Source of the DNA: Lichenostomus cassidix
Lineage: Eukaryota > Chordata > Aves > Passeriformes > Meliphagidae
Reading direction: 5' to 3'
Length of the DNA stretch: 64,000 nucleotides
Assembly (NCBI GenBank): GCA_008360975.2
Contig: CM039196.1
Location: forward strand, 5,002,263-5,066,262
Below the pieces are notes generated by a model, which had not been told where the DNA came from, searched no databases, and saw only the letters and a list, made by a program, of their open reading frames with translations. This document shows positions 25,487 to 52,900 of the stretch, piece by piece. A program made the position numbers and the translations under genes. The first letter of the stretch is position 1. Each line of letters starts with the position of its first letter.

Positions 25487-25655
25487 TGCTTGGGGTATAC
25501 ATAATGAAAGCAGTTTTCCTTGGAATCTTTGCTAGGACAGGTATAGCACCCGGAGACACTGTAACCACCCCTTGTGTCTGCATGTGTGTGTATAGTTATA
25601 TACAGAGTCATGCACCCACACACATCCAACAGCTGGCGTCGGCGTCCGTCCGTTG

Positions 25656-41115
<15,460 letters not shown>

Positions 41116-41129
41116 CTTCCCGCCGCTCC

Positions 41130-41139
41130 GCGCACGCGC
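41130..41139. promoter_or_regulatory. NRF1-like motif, proximal
   Basis: GCGCACGCGC, one base off the palindromic NRF1 core, lies 15 bases upstream of the PITPNB start codon and so probably in the 5' UTR or start region. Confidence 0.4.
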
Positions 41140-41174
41140 CGCTCTCGCGCCAGGCCCCGCCCCCGCCCGCGCGG

Positions 41175-41179
41175 CCAAT
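41175..41179 (+). promoter_or_regulatory. CCAAT box, PITPNB promoter
   Basis: CCAAT in GGCCAATCGC about 60 bases upstream of the start codon; NF-Y type. A second copy sits at 41274. Confidence 0.4.
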
Positions 41180-41203
41180 CGCTCGCGCGCCTCGCCCGGC
41201 GGC

Positions 41204-41213
41204 GCGCATGCGC
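41204..41213. promoter_or_regulatory. Perfect NRF1 site, PITPNB promoter
   Basis: GCGCATGCGC is the exact palindromic core recognised by nuclear respiratory factor 1, about 90 bases upstream of the start codon between two CCAAT boxes. This is typical of housekeeping CpG promoters. Binding is inferred. Confidence 0.55.
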
Positions 41214-41273
41214 CCGGCGCCGCCAACCGGAGAGCGCGCAGCTCCCGCGAGTGCACACCTCACCGGTCCGCAG

Positions 41274-41278
41274 CCAAT
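41274..41278 (+). promoter_or_regulatory. Second CCAAT box, PITPNB promoter
   Basis: CCAAT in CAGCCAATCGG, about 160 bases upstream of the start codon and 99 bases from the first CCAAT in the same orientation. Motif evidence only. Confidence 0.35.
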
Positions 41279-41400
41279 CGGAACGCCGGGGCGGTTCCCG
41301 TGCGCACCGCCCTCCCCTCGGTGCCGATGCGGGAACGTCATCAGCCCGCGCCGCGCGAGGCGGGGCGTGAGGGGAACCGGGGAGGGAGAGCGGGGCGGAC

Positions 41401-41726
41401 ACGGGTACCGGATAGGGGTACCGGACAGGGGTGCCGGATAGAGGGTACCGGATAGGGGCTACCGGACATGGAGTACCGGACACGGGTACCGGATAGGGGT
41501 GCCGGACAGTGGGTACCGGACATGGAGTACCGGATAGGGGTACCGGACAGGGTTACCGGACAGGGGTGCCGGATAGAGGGTACCGGATAGGGGCTACCGG
41601 ACACGGGTACCGGACAGTGGGTACCGGACAGGGTTACCGGACACGGGTACCGGACATGGAGTACCGGACAGGGGCTACCAGACATGGAGTACCGGACCGG
41701 GGTACCGGACAGCGGTACCGGACGGC
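41401..41726. repeat. GGTACCGGAC minisatellite upstream of PITPNB
   Basis: About 24 tandem units of 13-14 bases, typically AGGGGTACCGGAC with variants ATGGAGTACCGGAC, AGTGGGTACCGGAC and AGGGGTGCCGGAT. Most units contain a GTACC core. Variant units recur in the same order (for example the set around 41425-41470 and again around 41555-41600), which indicates higher-order duplication. It lies about 290 to 610 bases upstream of the PITPNB start codon. Confidence 0.95.
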
Positions 41727-41798
41727 GGCAGGGCGCCGGCAGTTCCGGGTACCGAGCGCGGTTCTGCACGGCACCGGGACGGACCGTCCGCACCGCCT

Positions 41799-41830
41799 CG
41801 TGCCGTGCCGTGCCGCGCCGTGCCGTGCCG
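41799..41830. repeat. (GTGCC)n short tandem repeat
   Basis: Six or so imperfect copies of the pentamer GTGCC (one copy CGCC) within the CpG island. Confidence 0.75.
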
Positions 41831-44800
41831 GCCAGCCCGGTGTGCCGCTCGGTGCTGTCGAGCCCTCGCTGAGCGGCGCCGCTGCTCAATGGGTCACCCC
41901 AGCGCCTCCGCAGCGTGCGGGGAAGGAGAAGCTGAGGTGTTGGTGGCTTCGGGCAGCTCGGGTCCCGCTGTCCCCGCCGCCCGTCCCCGTTCTCACTCCG
42001 AGCACCGTGCGCGGCTCCGCCTGTCGCTGCCCTGCGACATCACTGTTGGCGAGTGCTGCCAGCACCACCGCTCTGCCTCTGTCGTGCGGGGAGAAGCTAA
42101 AATTCCCTTTTGCATTCTGTTAAGAGCAAAATCCTTTCCTTGCGGCTCTCTCCGGACTGCCCCCGTGTTGCCACGCAAATGAAACCACAGCAGATCCGTA
42201 GCAGACTCGGTTACCGCGGCCAATGCCGCCCTCTTGTGAGAACATTTCTTTTAGCCTCCATCGCGCTCATAAGGACGCCAGGAATTAATAACGACCTGAC
42301 AACCAAAGAACAACAAGGCTCGGTCATGCTGGGGCTTCGACCATCAGCTGCCATTAAAAAATACAAAATGAAAGGAGGCTGCTTTGTCTGAGAGCGTAGA
42401 GGCATTGAAAGAAGGGTGAAATCAGCCCCAAATTAGAATATTCAGTGGAGCCGTTCCAGGGTGTGGGCAACCTGGAGCACTGGTCCTGGAGGAGAGGAAT
42501 TCCAGTGACTCCTCAGGGGTGCTGGGGCAGTGACAGCAGCTAGTGCAGGACAGTGTGTGGCAGGGACACCTTCTACCGAGGCAGGGAGATACGACCACCC
42601 AAGGCATGTTCTGTGTGTTGAATTTGGCTTTATCCTGCTTTCCATAGTGATTGAAGTTATCCTGTGGAAAAATGTTGCCCTAAGAACAAAGCAGCCAGGG
42701 TTCTCAAAAATTGTCATTCAGGTAAATGACAATACAGGATTTACTTAAAATAATGTATTCTAAATATACTGATTTGCTTTCTAGTGTCTGAACATTGGCT
42801 TTCATTTTTTTCCCCAGATGTTTTCCACAGCCATGCAGACTTTTGCTTTCCTCTGTTTGGAATGCACACACAAATGTAAAACCAGGTAAACTTGAAAGAA
42901 GAAAACAACCCCTCAACATTTCCAGGTCTGACAAGGACAGGATGAAACTTTTCAGTTGGGCTTTCTGGAAGGGAAGTGGAAATACACCTGGATGTGGGAG
43001 CTCACAGCATTCACACCTGGGAGTTCTGGGGAACAGCACTGCCCCACTGCTGGCAATAGAAAGGTGTCACTTCACAGGGACACTTGTGTCAGCTCTCACC
43101 CTGCAAGCAGCTCAACTGCACATTTTTCATTCTCATCTGACTGCTGTTTAATTCTGTGGTACTTGCTGGTGCATCTCAGTGAGCTGCAGCTACCTGTCTT
43201 GGCCTCAGCTCCACACTTGTGTTCCCATGGCACATCTCTGTCCCCAGAGGTGACTCGTGATCCTCTCTGCAGCCCCCCCAGCTCCCCTTTCCCAGGAGAA
43301 GCCATCATCCCCCACATTTCCTTTGCCAAGAGCCAGAACCAATGAGGCATTTACACAAAGGAGAGCAGAAATCCAGATAAAACTCAGTGCTGCCAAACAC
43401 TCCTCCCCCCCATTAAAGGCTGTAAGGAAAACCCTCGGTTGGCTCTTCCAACGGACATGTATTTCCATGGAAATCCTTGCTTGGTGGCAGATGAGAACTG
43501 CCACACTGACTCAGGCCTGCACTGGCTGTGGCCATGAGGCACAGCAGTGATCAGAGCTGTGCTGGGGCACCGTGGTGGGGCTGTAAATCTCTGTTTCCCC
43601 AAGCATTCAGGATTTTCCTTTATTTGGTTTTCTAAAACTCTGGCAGAGTGCAGTCCCTGCTGCTGCTCCTTCCCCATATGGACAACATTTGTCTCGTGTT
43701 TGCTCCACCAGCTGCAGTGTGTGCTCACCCCAAACCCTCTGTTTATAGCTGCATCCTGCCACACACGAGAGAAGCACCAAGTAGCCACATCCTGCTGACT
43801 CCAGACCCAGCACAGACAAACCACTTGAGCCCAGCCTGTGCAGCTCCACCACAGCCCCACTGGAGGAGGGAATGCTTCCCCAGGAACTGCTCCTCATGGC
43901 AGAGCTCCAGCCCAGGCTCATGCTGGGGCAGAACCAGCACTGCCAGTGGCTCCTGGCTGCTCTCGGAGGCTGAGCATGCCAAGGTCCTGCAGCCCCAATG
44001 CATGTTTAGTTTCACCTGTCTCCAATACTTCCCCAAATACAAGAGCACCTTTCACACGGGGGCAGAAGGAAGATTTAACTCATCAATTTCCAGCTGGCAT
44101 CAGTATGGGGAGACTCTCTCATCCCTTTAGCACTGGATTCTCCCACCAGAGGGCTGCAGCCAGGTGACCCTCAGAGCTCCTCCCAGCCCTGTGTGTTCTT
44201 TTGCTGCTGACTACAAGTGAGATATGAGCAAATATTGGCAATTCCCACCATCTGTTAGGAAAAGGAAAAGCGATTTCCTATGAGCACTGTTAACAGGAAC
44301 ACTACACACTGCACAAAAAGGGGAGGAAGATTCCAGAGGGAGCTGAGGAGAACTGCCAGCCAACAAACACCCTTCCCCAACATCCTTCCAGATCAAGAGA
44401 CTAAGGCACTGAGAGAACTCATGCTTTAATAGACACTGAAATCACAAAGAAGAAAGGCCAAATGCCTTAGCAATTTCAATAAAAATATGAAAATCTTTTT
44501 ACATGGTAAATTTCATAATATAAAAAGTTTAATGCTGTCTGGAAACAGAGTTTTAATTTACAAAGAAAGTCCATAGAGGCCAAACATGGCTAACACTGCA
44601 CATAGGGAGAGCGAGTGCTGAAGGGCTGCTGCTGGGAAGCCTCTGCTGACCATCCTCTCTGGGTCACTGTCTCCAGTGCTCTTCTGAAGGGGTTCTGCAG
44701 CTGAGGGGACAAATGTCCACACACATGTGCAGCCCTTCTAGGCAGCATGGCAATGCAATGAACCCGAAACTGCTCAAACCCATTATCACCATCCAGCTGA

Positions 44801-46680
44801 AACTACCAGTGCTTCCTAACAGATTCACAGACACCTCTGTGCCCCTGGATCTGTTCTGCAACTTGGAAGAGATGTTCACAGAAAGAGCTTGCCCTAATGA
44901 AAGAAAATATGGCCTAGAGTGATATGCATGGGTGTAGCACCCCCTCAATGCTTCTTCCTTGTTTCAGTAAGGTATGATTAAAGAGAAGGAAAACCAATAT
45001 CAGGCCAGAGGTACAGGCTAACCAACAAAATCAAATTAAACTAGATTTTGATCACAGGGGTTCTTTACTGTTCCCATTTAGTTGGAGCTAAAGACAGTCA
45101 ATAAAAAAATCTGAAATCTCACACCGTAAAACGTACAGGGAAAAACCAAAACATTCTATGGCCTTGGGGAATGTTTGCATGTGGCAGGTTTTCTGTGAAA
45201 GTGGTTAATACCTAATTGTTATTGCTCACTGTATTACGCAGTGTTGTCACTTGTACCATGCACAAATACAACAACGACAAATGCATTAAACCCACAGAAG
45301 GAATTCTAACAGCAAATGGAGAACATGTGATTTGCATTTCCTGAATTTCTCCACGTATTGGGCAAACCTGATAAAACTCTTTTTTTTTTTCCTCACAAAG
45401 GGGTTGTTTCTCATTCAGGAGGTGGAGGAGTGAGGGACAAGGTGTGCAGTGCCTCCCAGCCACGAGTAAGCATGCATTTCATGGCTCCTGGCAAGCCAAT
45501 GGAAGTGACCTGTGCCAAGTCAACCGAGACCTATTTCCCAAAAGACTTGTTCTAGTGACACTCACCTTCCATATTTATACAACATCAAATTCCCAAATAC
45601 TGAACTTTCTCTACATCTGAACCCTTCCCTGCTTCTAATGCTCCCCCCTCCTTAAAAACAACAACAGAAGAACCACTCCCCCACACCCCCCACCCCGATT
45701 TAGCTCTGTCTGAAAGCTTGAAGCCAGCATGAAACCTGCTGGAGCACAGAAATGGGTTGTAACAAAATGGCAGCATAGAATTTCTACAGGTAAAAAGATC
45801 CTTTAGTTATGAAGTAAACTACAACAAAGAGGCTTATTTCTGGCATGTTATGCAGCACTACAGGGAGTATTTGCTGTTGCTATAAACAAAAAGCTGCCCA
45901 CTTCCATCCTGGGTGTTCCTGGGATGTCGTTTCAAAATGTTTATGCTGGTTAGAAACAGAGCAGGTCACATGAAGTCTCTCAGCAGTCCTGTGACCACAG
46001 CAAGTAGCATGATCAACAGCATCACTGTCTCCCCAAGGGGAAGATGCTGTGCTGACTCATTTTGGCCCACTATTCTAATTTTTTTCCTGCCAAATGACAT
46101 GAAGGTGATGTTTAGCACCAAGCCATCACAGGTAGATGTCATGTACAGACAAATAAGTTGCATCATAATGAGTTGAACAGATTGACTCAACTGTTCTGCT
46201 ACATTGTTTATGAGTAGGTGAGTAACTACTCCTTCTCTCTGCACTGAAAACTTTGGTGATTCCCCCTCCCTTGTTAGCTGGCTGTAACAATTCAGCTCAG
46301 TATCCTTTGCCTTTAGTGCTGGTGTTCATTCCTTATGATGATAAAAAGGAAAACATTCTCCCAAAACCAGCGGATTCCAGAATATTCTCACAGCTAGCAT
46401 CTGATGAGGCCTGGTAAGCTGAGCCTAAGCAATTTCATGTTTCTGTATCAGAACTGAATTCTCTGCCCTGCTATCATGGTTTTCCTCCAAGATCCGTAAG
46501 AAAATCACAAATTATCAGATCCACATTTACAACAAGACCATCCAGCCACGCTAAGTACAATTCTCTGCATCAGCAACGTACCTCTGGTACATCCACAGAG
46601 CCGCCTGCACTCTCCAATCAGGGAGTCAGCTGCAAGACTGGAAGTTGACTTAAGATCCAGCTAAAACTCAGGGCCTAATG

Positions 46681-46862
46681 AATTCAGCCTCACAACACCT
46701 CTGTGAGGTAGGTAGGTATTTCTATCCCCATTTAGAAGGGAAGGGAAGACGAGGCACGGAGAGGTGAAGTGATTAGCCTTCAGTCACTCAGCCAGTTCTG
46801 GGAGTGCAGAAGATACACCAAAAGCCTTGGTAATCCAGTGCTCTGACTTCATAGCCCATGGC
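46681..46862 (+). mobile_element. MIR-like CORE-SINE relic
   Basis: The sequence follows the MIR core in order: CCTCACAACA near the start, GTGAGGTAGGTA, TATCCCCATTT, GAGGCACGGAGAGGTGAAGT, then CACTCAGCCAGT and a CCAGTGCTCTGACTTC end. These landmarks are spaced as in the tRNA-derived MIR family that was active in early amniotes. The copy is diverged and lacks the tRNA-like head. It lies about 1.5 kb beyond the TTC28 stop codon, antisense to that gene. Confidence 0.8.
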
Positions 46863-48014
46863 CTGTGAATACCTTGCGTGGATCTGAGCTCACGTGGTGG
46901 GGCTGATGCTGCTGCATGCCCACAGCTTCAGTGCATGTAAATGATCACTGGGATCCTGATCACATCACTGCATTCCACAGCCACTTAGAAATGATCTCCA
47001 ACTGACCCCAAACTCCTAAACCTCACCTAGCCTAGGGAAGCTGACTGTACACATCACCCTGGGGGTCGTCTTGGTCCCTTTTCCTCCACATGTCAGAGGG
47101 CACTCAGGTTCTGCCTCCAGCCCCTCTGCCTACTGCCTCGAGTTCTGGCTCCAACTGCACCAACAGCTGCTCGTGCTGGTATACCTGCTCCAAATGAAAC
47201 TTGTTTCCACACCTGCTCCAAAGGAAACCTGCTTCCACTGCAGGGAAAAGATCGACAGACCTGCCTGCGCCGAGCCATGGCAATGATTTAGCAGAATCAA
47301 GGAGGGATTTTTTTGGTCAGGTGATGTCTGAATCACACACACTGATGTCACATTGTTGCCTGCTGTGGAACTGCAAAATGTTCTGAGCTGCAGCATCTGT
47401 AATCCTTTTCTGTGCTCACTGAGCAGAGACATAACTACTGCCCAAATACTTGCCAGGATAAAAAGCTCACCTTTACAATGTGGTCTGAGAGACCAGAGCA
47501 CTCAATAAAACCAGAACTTGTCTCTCTGACACACACTTACTACCTTATACTCAGGCTCACCTGGTTTGTTAGGCCCCAAACATTTCTTTTGAGCAGACCA
47601 ACCAGCCAAGTCTCATCTGAGGAGTTTCCCTCCAGAAAAGTTACCTGAGATGCAGATTTTAGAACGGGGCACCTCTCTCCTCTTCTCTTTGTTTCACCAG
47701 CCTCTAAATGATGCAAGAGAACTGCCAGATCCTGCTTCTATGGAGTTTTACTGACAGCAGTTTCTGGTTTGGCCAACCTGGCAGAGGTGTCTAGAAAAAT
47801 ATGATCTTCTCCACTGTCAGCCTTTGAAAGCAGTCAAGTAAATGGCTCATTTTTCTCCAGGCAGAAACTTGTACATATGTTCTTTGTAGTACACAGCAAT
47901 GTTCTGCCTCCTCTCCCTTTCCTCCCCAACCCCTGATATGTGTAATTTCTGTACAAAAAGCCAGCTGTAAAACTTCTGGTTAAGAAATACAAGGAGGTGG
48001 CTTAAAAGCCAGTA

Positions 48015-48020
48015 TTTAAT
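48015..48020 (-). terminator. Possible TTC28 polyadenylation signal
   Basis: ATTAAA on the minus strand about 290 bases after the TTC28 stop codon. It is the nearest common hexamer variant. Usage is unproven and longer transcripts are possible. Confidence 0.25.
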
Positions 48021-48307
48021 GAACAGACAACTAGATGCTTAGCACCAGCTGCTGCAAATACTGAACACTACAAAGAACCTGTTATCAGGTGAGTCTGGCA
48101 AGGTCTTGATAAAGGAAACAAAAACCCATGTGTGTGAGGCCGTGTGCCCCCACAGTGACAGCAGGCCAGCCTGTCCCATCCCTGGGCACTGCCAGCTGAG
48201 GGCATGACCATGGCTGCTTAGGTACTGGTTCTGTTTTGGTAAAGGCAAGTGGGCAGAAGCAAATACTTTAACAAGACTGTAAGTCATCAGCTGGTACTCG
48301 GGACACT

Positions 48308-49929
48308 TCAACATTTGGAGGAAGGGAAAAATCTTCCCGGTGACAAAAATTTATACCCATTCCCAGCTGGCAGCCTCAGGGGACGCACGGCTCCCAGAGT
48401 GTTGCCAGGTGAGGAATGAGCTGATGTCACTGCATTTGTGGTTTCAGGGCATCTGTGTCCATTTGGAGGGATCTTCTGTGGCGAAGCAGCAAGGTGTTGC
48501 CCAATAGACAGATCCTTCAGTTCCAGCTTCTCTGCACTTTCTTCTTTGCTGTGCCGTGGAGATAAATTGAGCAAGCTGAGGACATCCTTCTTAGAAGTCA
48601 TTGTTCCAGGAGCTCCCCGGAGAATCTTTATTGGGCCAGTGGAGTGGTGGGGAGTGCTTTGCCAGAACATCTTTAAGTTGTGAATTGCTTGCACTTTTTC
48701 ATCGATGGCAGCCAATTTTAATTTGTCTATGTCTGGGGCATCAGCTGGGCTCGAGCGAGCAGAACCAGCTGAGGAATAAGAAAGAGCAGGAGATGGAGTG
48801 CTGCCACCAGGAGACTGATGCCCTGAGCTGGGAGAGATATTTCGGGGTGATTTAGAAATGTGAGCACTATAAGGAGAGCTGGGGTACTTGAGTTTAAAGG
48901 GAGGCTGCTCAGATAGGGACCCATGTGAATCACAACCTGGAGACGGCTGCCCACTGTACTGGCCTGTGCCTTCTCTGTTTGACATCTCTGATGTTGTGGG
49001 GCTGTTATAGCCAGAGCTCACCTTCTGAAGGGATGAACTCCTCGTTGGAGGCTTTGGTTTCATGGCAAGAGGTGAAGACTGATTCCTCTGGCTGGAGCTG
49101 ACTGGCCTGCTGAAGGCGCTGGTCTCGGAAGAGCGGAACGCAGACACGCCGGCCGGGCTGGGAGCTCCATCATCCGAACTGTTGCTCTTGCTTATCTGGC
49201 TGCTGCTTCTCTGAAGACGTTCAACAGCAATGAGGTGACTCTGAGTTTCCTCCAGGATCTTTTGGGCCAACTCTTGTGGATCAAGCTTTGGATTACTGTC
49301 CTCCTGGGATTTGACAGTGCTGTCAGTCTCAGTGCTAGACTGGTCCGATTCCCCAGTATCAGAACTTGCAAGTTTCCCAACTTTTTGGAAAGGTGAATTT
49401 GGGCTGGGGATGAGAGTCATTTTAACAGGAGAATTTGGAGTACTTATGCTCCCTTTGGAGTTGACAGGCACTTTAATGCCTCCATTCTGACTAGTGTTGG
49501 GCTGTTTGTGGTCAGGGGAAAATCTTGGTTTTATGTTTTCTTGGTAACTGGCCAAAGGCTCGTTGCTGATTATAGAGAAACCTTCATACTCTTCCTCATC
49601 TTTGCTGGCTGCAGTGGCTTGTGGTGACAGCTGGCTCTGAGCTGCAGACCTGTGTGGATAGATATTCTTGGGCCTCTCATAATCCTGGCGTCCTCTGTGT
49701 CCTGCCCCATCCAGCACATTCTCTGGCTTGGAAACAAAGCTCATGGAAGAAGCAATGGAGCTCAGGCTGTACACAGAAATGGCATCTGAGGCAATGCTGT
49801 CTGGACAGGTAGGAGAGAATGGTGGGTTTTGATACTGGGATACAGGGTTGGAAACAGACTGAGCAGAAGCCAGTGACTCCAGTGATGAGGAACTGTCCAG
49901 GCTAAGGCGCTTGGGCAGCTCTGTTGAAT
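48308..49929 (-). CDS. TTC28: TTC28 last coding exon (Ser/Pro-rich tail)
   Basis: Encodes about 540 residues from (D)STELPKRLSLDSSSSLES to FLSPGRFFPSSKC and TGA. The acceptor TTTTTAG precedes ATTCAACAG, whose Asp codon is completed by a G from the previous exon. The tail is low-complexity, rich in Ser, Pro and SP/TP sites, with conserved islands such as FSIISNEPL, VKMTLIPSPNSPFQKVGKLA, KLDPQELAQKILEETQSHLI and MFWQSTPHHSTGPIKI. No folded domain is evident; the many phosphosite-like motifs suggest regulation by kinases (inference). Confidence 0.96.
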
Positions 49930-52900
49930 CTAAAAAGAAAAGACAATAGTATGTACAAACATGACCTCTGCAAAGGTGTGAGTAGCAGATATCAGCAGAA
50001 GCCATTCTGATCAAATCATCAGATGACACCAGAGCAAAAACTATTCTAAGCAGCTTTACCAAAAAGTGCCAGCAAGGATTGTAGAGCAAAGTGCATGGTC
50101 CTCCTGGTAGCTTGTTTCCCAGTTTTCAGAATGACCTCCTCTTGGCCAACTTCACAAAGGTCAAAACCTGTAGGGGGACATGGAACAGAAAATCACAGCT
50201 CACAGAAAGACACTCTGTCTCATATAAGAGTAATCTCATTTATAACACAGGTAGAACAGAGAGGTATGACAGGCTGCAGCACCCTTGGAAGGATGACTTC
50301 ACTTCTCATATGCAGTTTGCTGTCTTGTTATTTATTACTGTTTAGCACACCTTCTCCAGGTGTTGGGAGCTTTACTTGGAGTTGGAGCACTGCACTGGGA
50401 ACACACACACTCATCAACAAATTACTCCTGTCAACACTTCTTTAGTTGCAAATTATTTGGAGTTGTTGGGGAATCATATACCAAACACATCTTGGGACAG
50501 TGTCCTGTGTGCCAAACCATTTACTATTAATTCCATGTTTTCTCACAGAAATGGAGCTGAAGAGCATAGACATTGGAATTTGGCAAAAGCAGGCTGGGCT
50601 GCAGCAGGCAGACAAATGTGAAGCTGTGAGTCTCACCACTGCTTCAAGCCTGCACGTGAGACTCCACAAATGGGTTTAGCGAGACAATGGAAAGAAGTGT
50701 TTTCCTACCTAGAGCTGCCAGAAACTCATGACAGCCAGGCAGCCTCCAGAGCTGGACACTGATGGAGACCTGGATTGGTGCAGAGGGGAAATCTTGCTCC
50801 TTCTCGCCTGCCTGAAGTTGAACCAGGACTTGATGCAGCTGAAGACAGCAATACAGACATTAGCCATTCCTTGCAAGTCACATCACTGCTTCTCTTACAG
50901 TCACAGACAAGGCAATGCCCTTTCCCTGGACACCCTTTCCCTGGACACCCAGTTCAGCTGCTGCTCCTGAACAGAGCAGTGAGATGGGAAGGTCTGGGAA
51001 GAAGGACAGTTCAGGGACAGCAACATCAGACAGACTGGAACAGCAGCAAAGGCAGGGACAGACCAGGGGTGAGGGCTGGGGGGTGGCCAGTGGAAACTGA
51101 GCAAGAAGGAAGCACAGCAGGAACATCTGTGAAGGGAAAGAAAAGGAAAAGAGACACTCTGGGGCTGCTCACAGAAATATACTAAAGCCCATTCCATGAC
51201 TGAGCCATACTCCTTATGCAAATCCCAAGAAACTCATTAACTGGGCAGAACAAGTCATATGAAACCATGGAAGACTTTCCTAATATCTCCACGGCCTCCA
51301 GGAAAGAAGTTTCTCAACTGTGCCCAAGGGACAGGAGTAGCAAGCTAGAGAGAAAATGTGTTTATGAAGATCTGACACAAATTAAGATGCCAGGATCCCG
51401 TGTAATTCACCAACACAGCCAGGGCAACAAGGATGAAAAGCCATTAATCAGGGACCAGCTAACCTCAGGACCACCCATCTCTCACAACCCACAAAAGCTT
51501 ACACAGGCCTTTTTCCACAGTAGCTCTATGGAGCAAATCCCAGGCCTGAGAGTGGGTGCAGACACATTGCAGCACAGGGCATGGGTCTGCAGTGACCCTG
51601 GCATGTCACCCTGCACCGCAGTGTCACCCCCGTGCACGTCATACTCACCATTCCCACCACATTTTTAACAGCCTTCGGGCAGCAGGTAACAAGAAAGGAA
51701 AAGAGGAGAAAAGAACATGGGTTACTCTGTGCTACAAAGTGCCTGTGCTGAGGAACCTTGCAGGGACACATCCACATGGGAACCAGCACCCTGACTGCAA
51801 GATGCTCTGCCCAGAGAAAGAAGGGAGCAATGGGAACAGCCTGAGCTGAATCCAACAGCGTGGGAACAGGCAGCTGGAATCTGGGAGTGTCCAGCTCACG
51901 ACAGCTCAGACACTTAGCAGGCAGACACTCAGGCCAACCCACACTCTGGCAGGAGGCTGAACATAAAACAGCCCTTCTCTTGTTTCCTCTGGGACACAGT
52001 ACTGGCACTCAATGCAGTCAGCAATCTCTAACTTTTCCTTGCACATGCAGTAGTACTGAAGGTCTCTCTTTTGTGGCTCCTGCCTTCTCTTTTGCACTCA
52101 AAATATGCATTTTCTATCCTCTGCAGCAGCTCAGGCTCCAAGCTTGCTGCTTCACTAATGCCAAGAGCACCTGCTCCCCTGTGATGCCAGTCACCCACCA
52201 GGGAAAAACAGTGAGCAGCACCCACTGACTGAAGTGTCTGACATCCTGCTTCTGTCTGGAATAAAGTCTGCTTTCCTCTGGGACAGGCAGAGCTCCAGCT
52301 GCTCACTCCATGAACTGCCGAGAGGCAGGAGTGGAAAAAAGCAATAACCACAAAGGAGGGGAGAACTGAGCTGAAAACCAACATTTAACAGGACAGACTG
52401 GTGCAAAAAGGAATTCTGTCAGGGGTCTGAGCTATGGAAGAACATTTGCAAACCCAGTGCAATACCCCTGCCAGTATTTACTCTGTGAGGCAGCAAGGAA
52501 AGGGTGAGTGTGTCTTTTGTTACTTGTGTGCACAGCCAGCTAAATGTTTTTCCTTGGGTAATTTAATTATCTGAGGCAGGGTGGCACTGATGAAGATACT
52601 TCATTAGCACTCCAAGGCATTTTGAGCCACGGGAATGCTGCCCTCTCCTCCTCACACCCCTCAGACCTGGCCTCCCTTGGGTGGCCATGGGGGAGACAAC
52701 CCTGCAGTTAACCACACACATCTCAGGCACTCATGAGAGCCAAGGCAAGAGGCAAAACACCACCAAGGACATTGGTCACTGAGGTCATTTGAATTATCCC
52801 TTACTCTGCTGCAGATCCTAATACGATCCTAACACAGATCCAATCCCAGCTCCCTACCACAGTACTGCCTGGAATGCTTCTGCATGGGGAAAGGGGAAAG

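Larger units (their letters stand above)
23938..25655 (-). other. PITPNB: PITPNB 3' UTR (predicted)
   Basis: This is the sequence downstream of the distal PITPNB stop codon (last base 25656) as far as the distal AATAAA. The length of about 1.7 kb is plausible for this gene, whose 3' UTR is long in mammals. No coding sequence is recognisable. The true end depends on which polyadenylation signal is used. Confidence 0.45.
42261..48307. other. Intergenic region between PITPNB and TTC28, including TTC28 3' UTR
   Basis: About 6 kb without a recognisable coding gene. The right-hand part must contain the TTC28 3' UTR; its end is uncertain. One ancient SINE is recognisable (46681-46862). Other open frames are short and without family similarity. 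Confidence 0.65.

Noticed and set aside
41509..42123. 204-codon open frame with GTGYRT-type repeats
   Set aside because: It is the translation of the minisatellite (units of 13-14 bases, not a multiple of three) followed by CpG island; no protein is implied.
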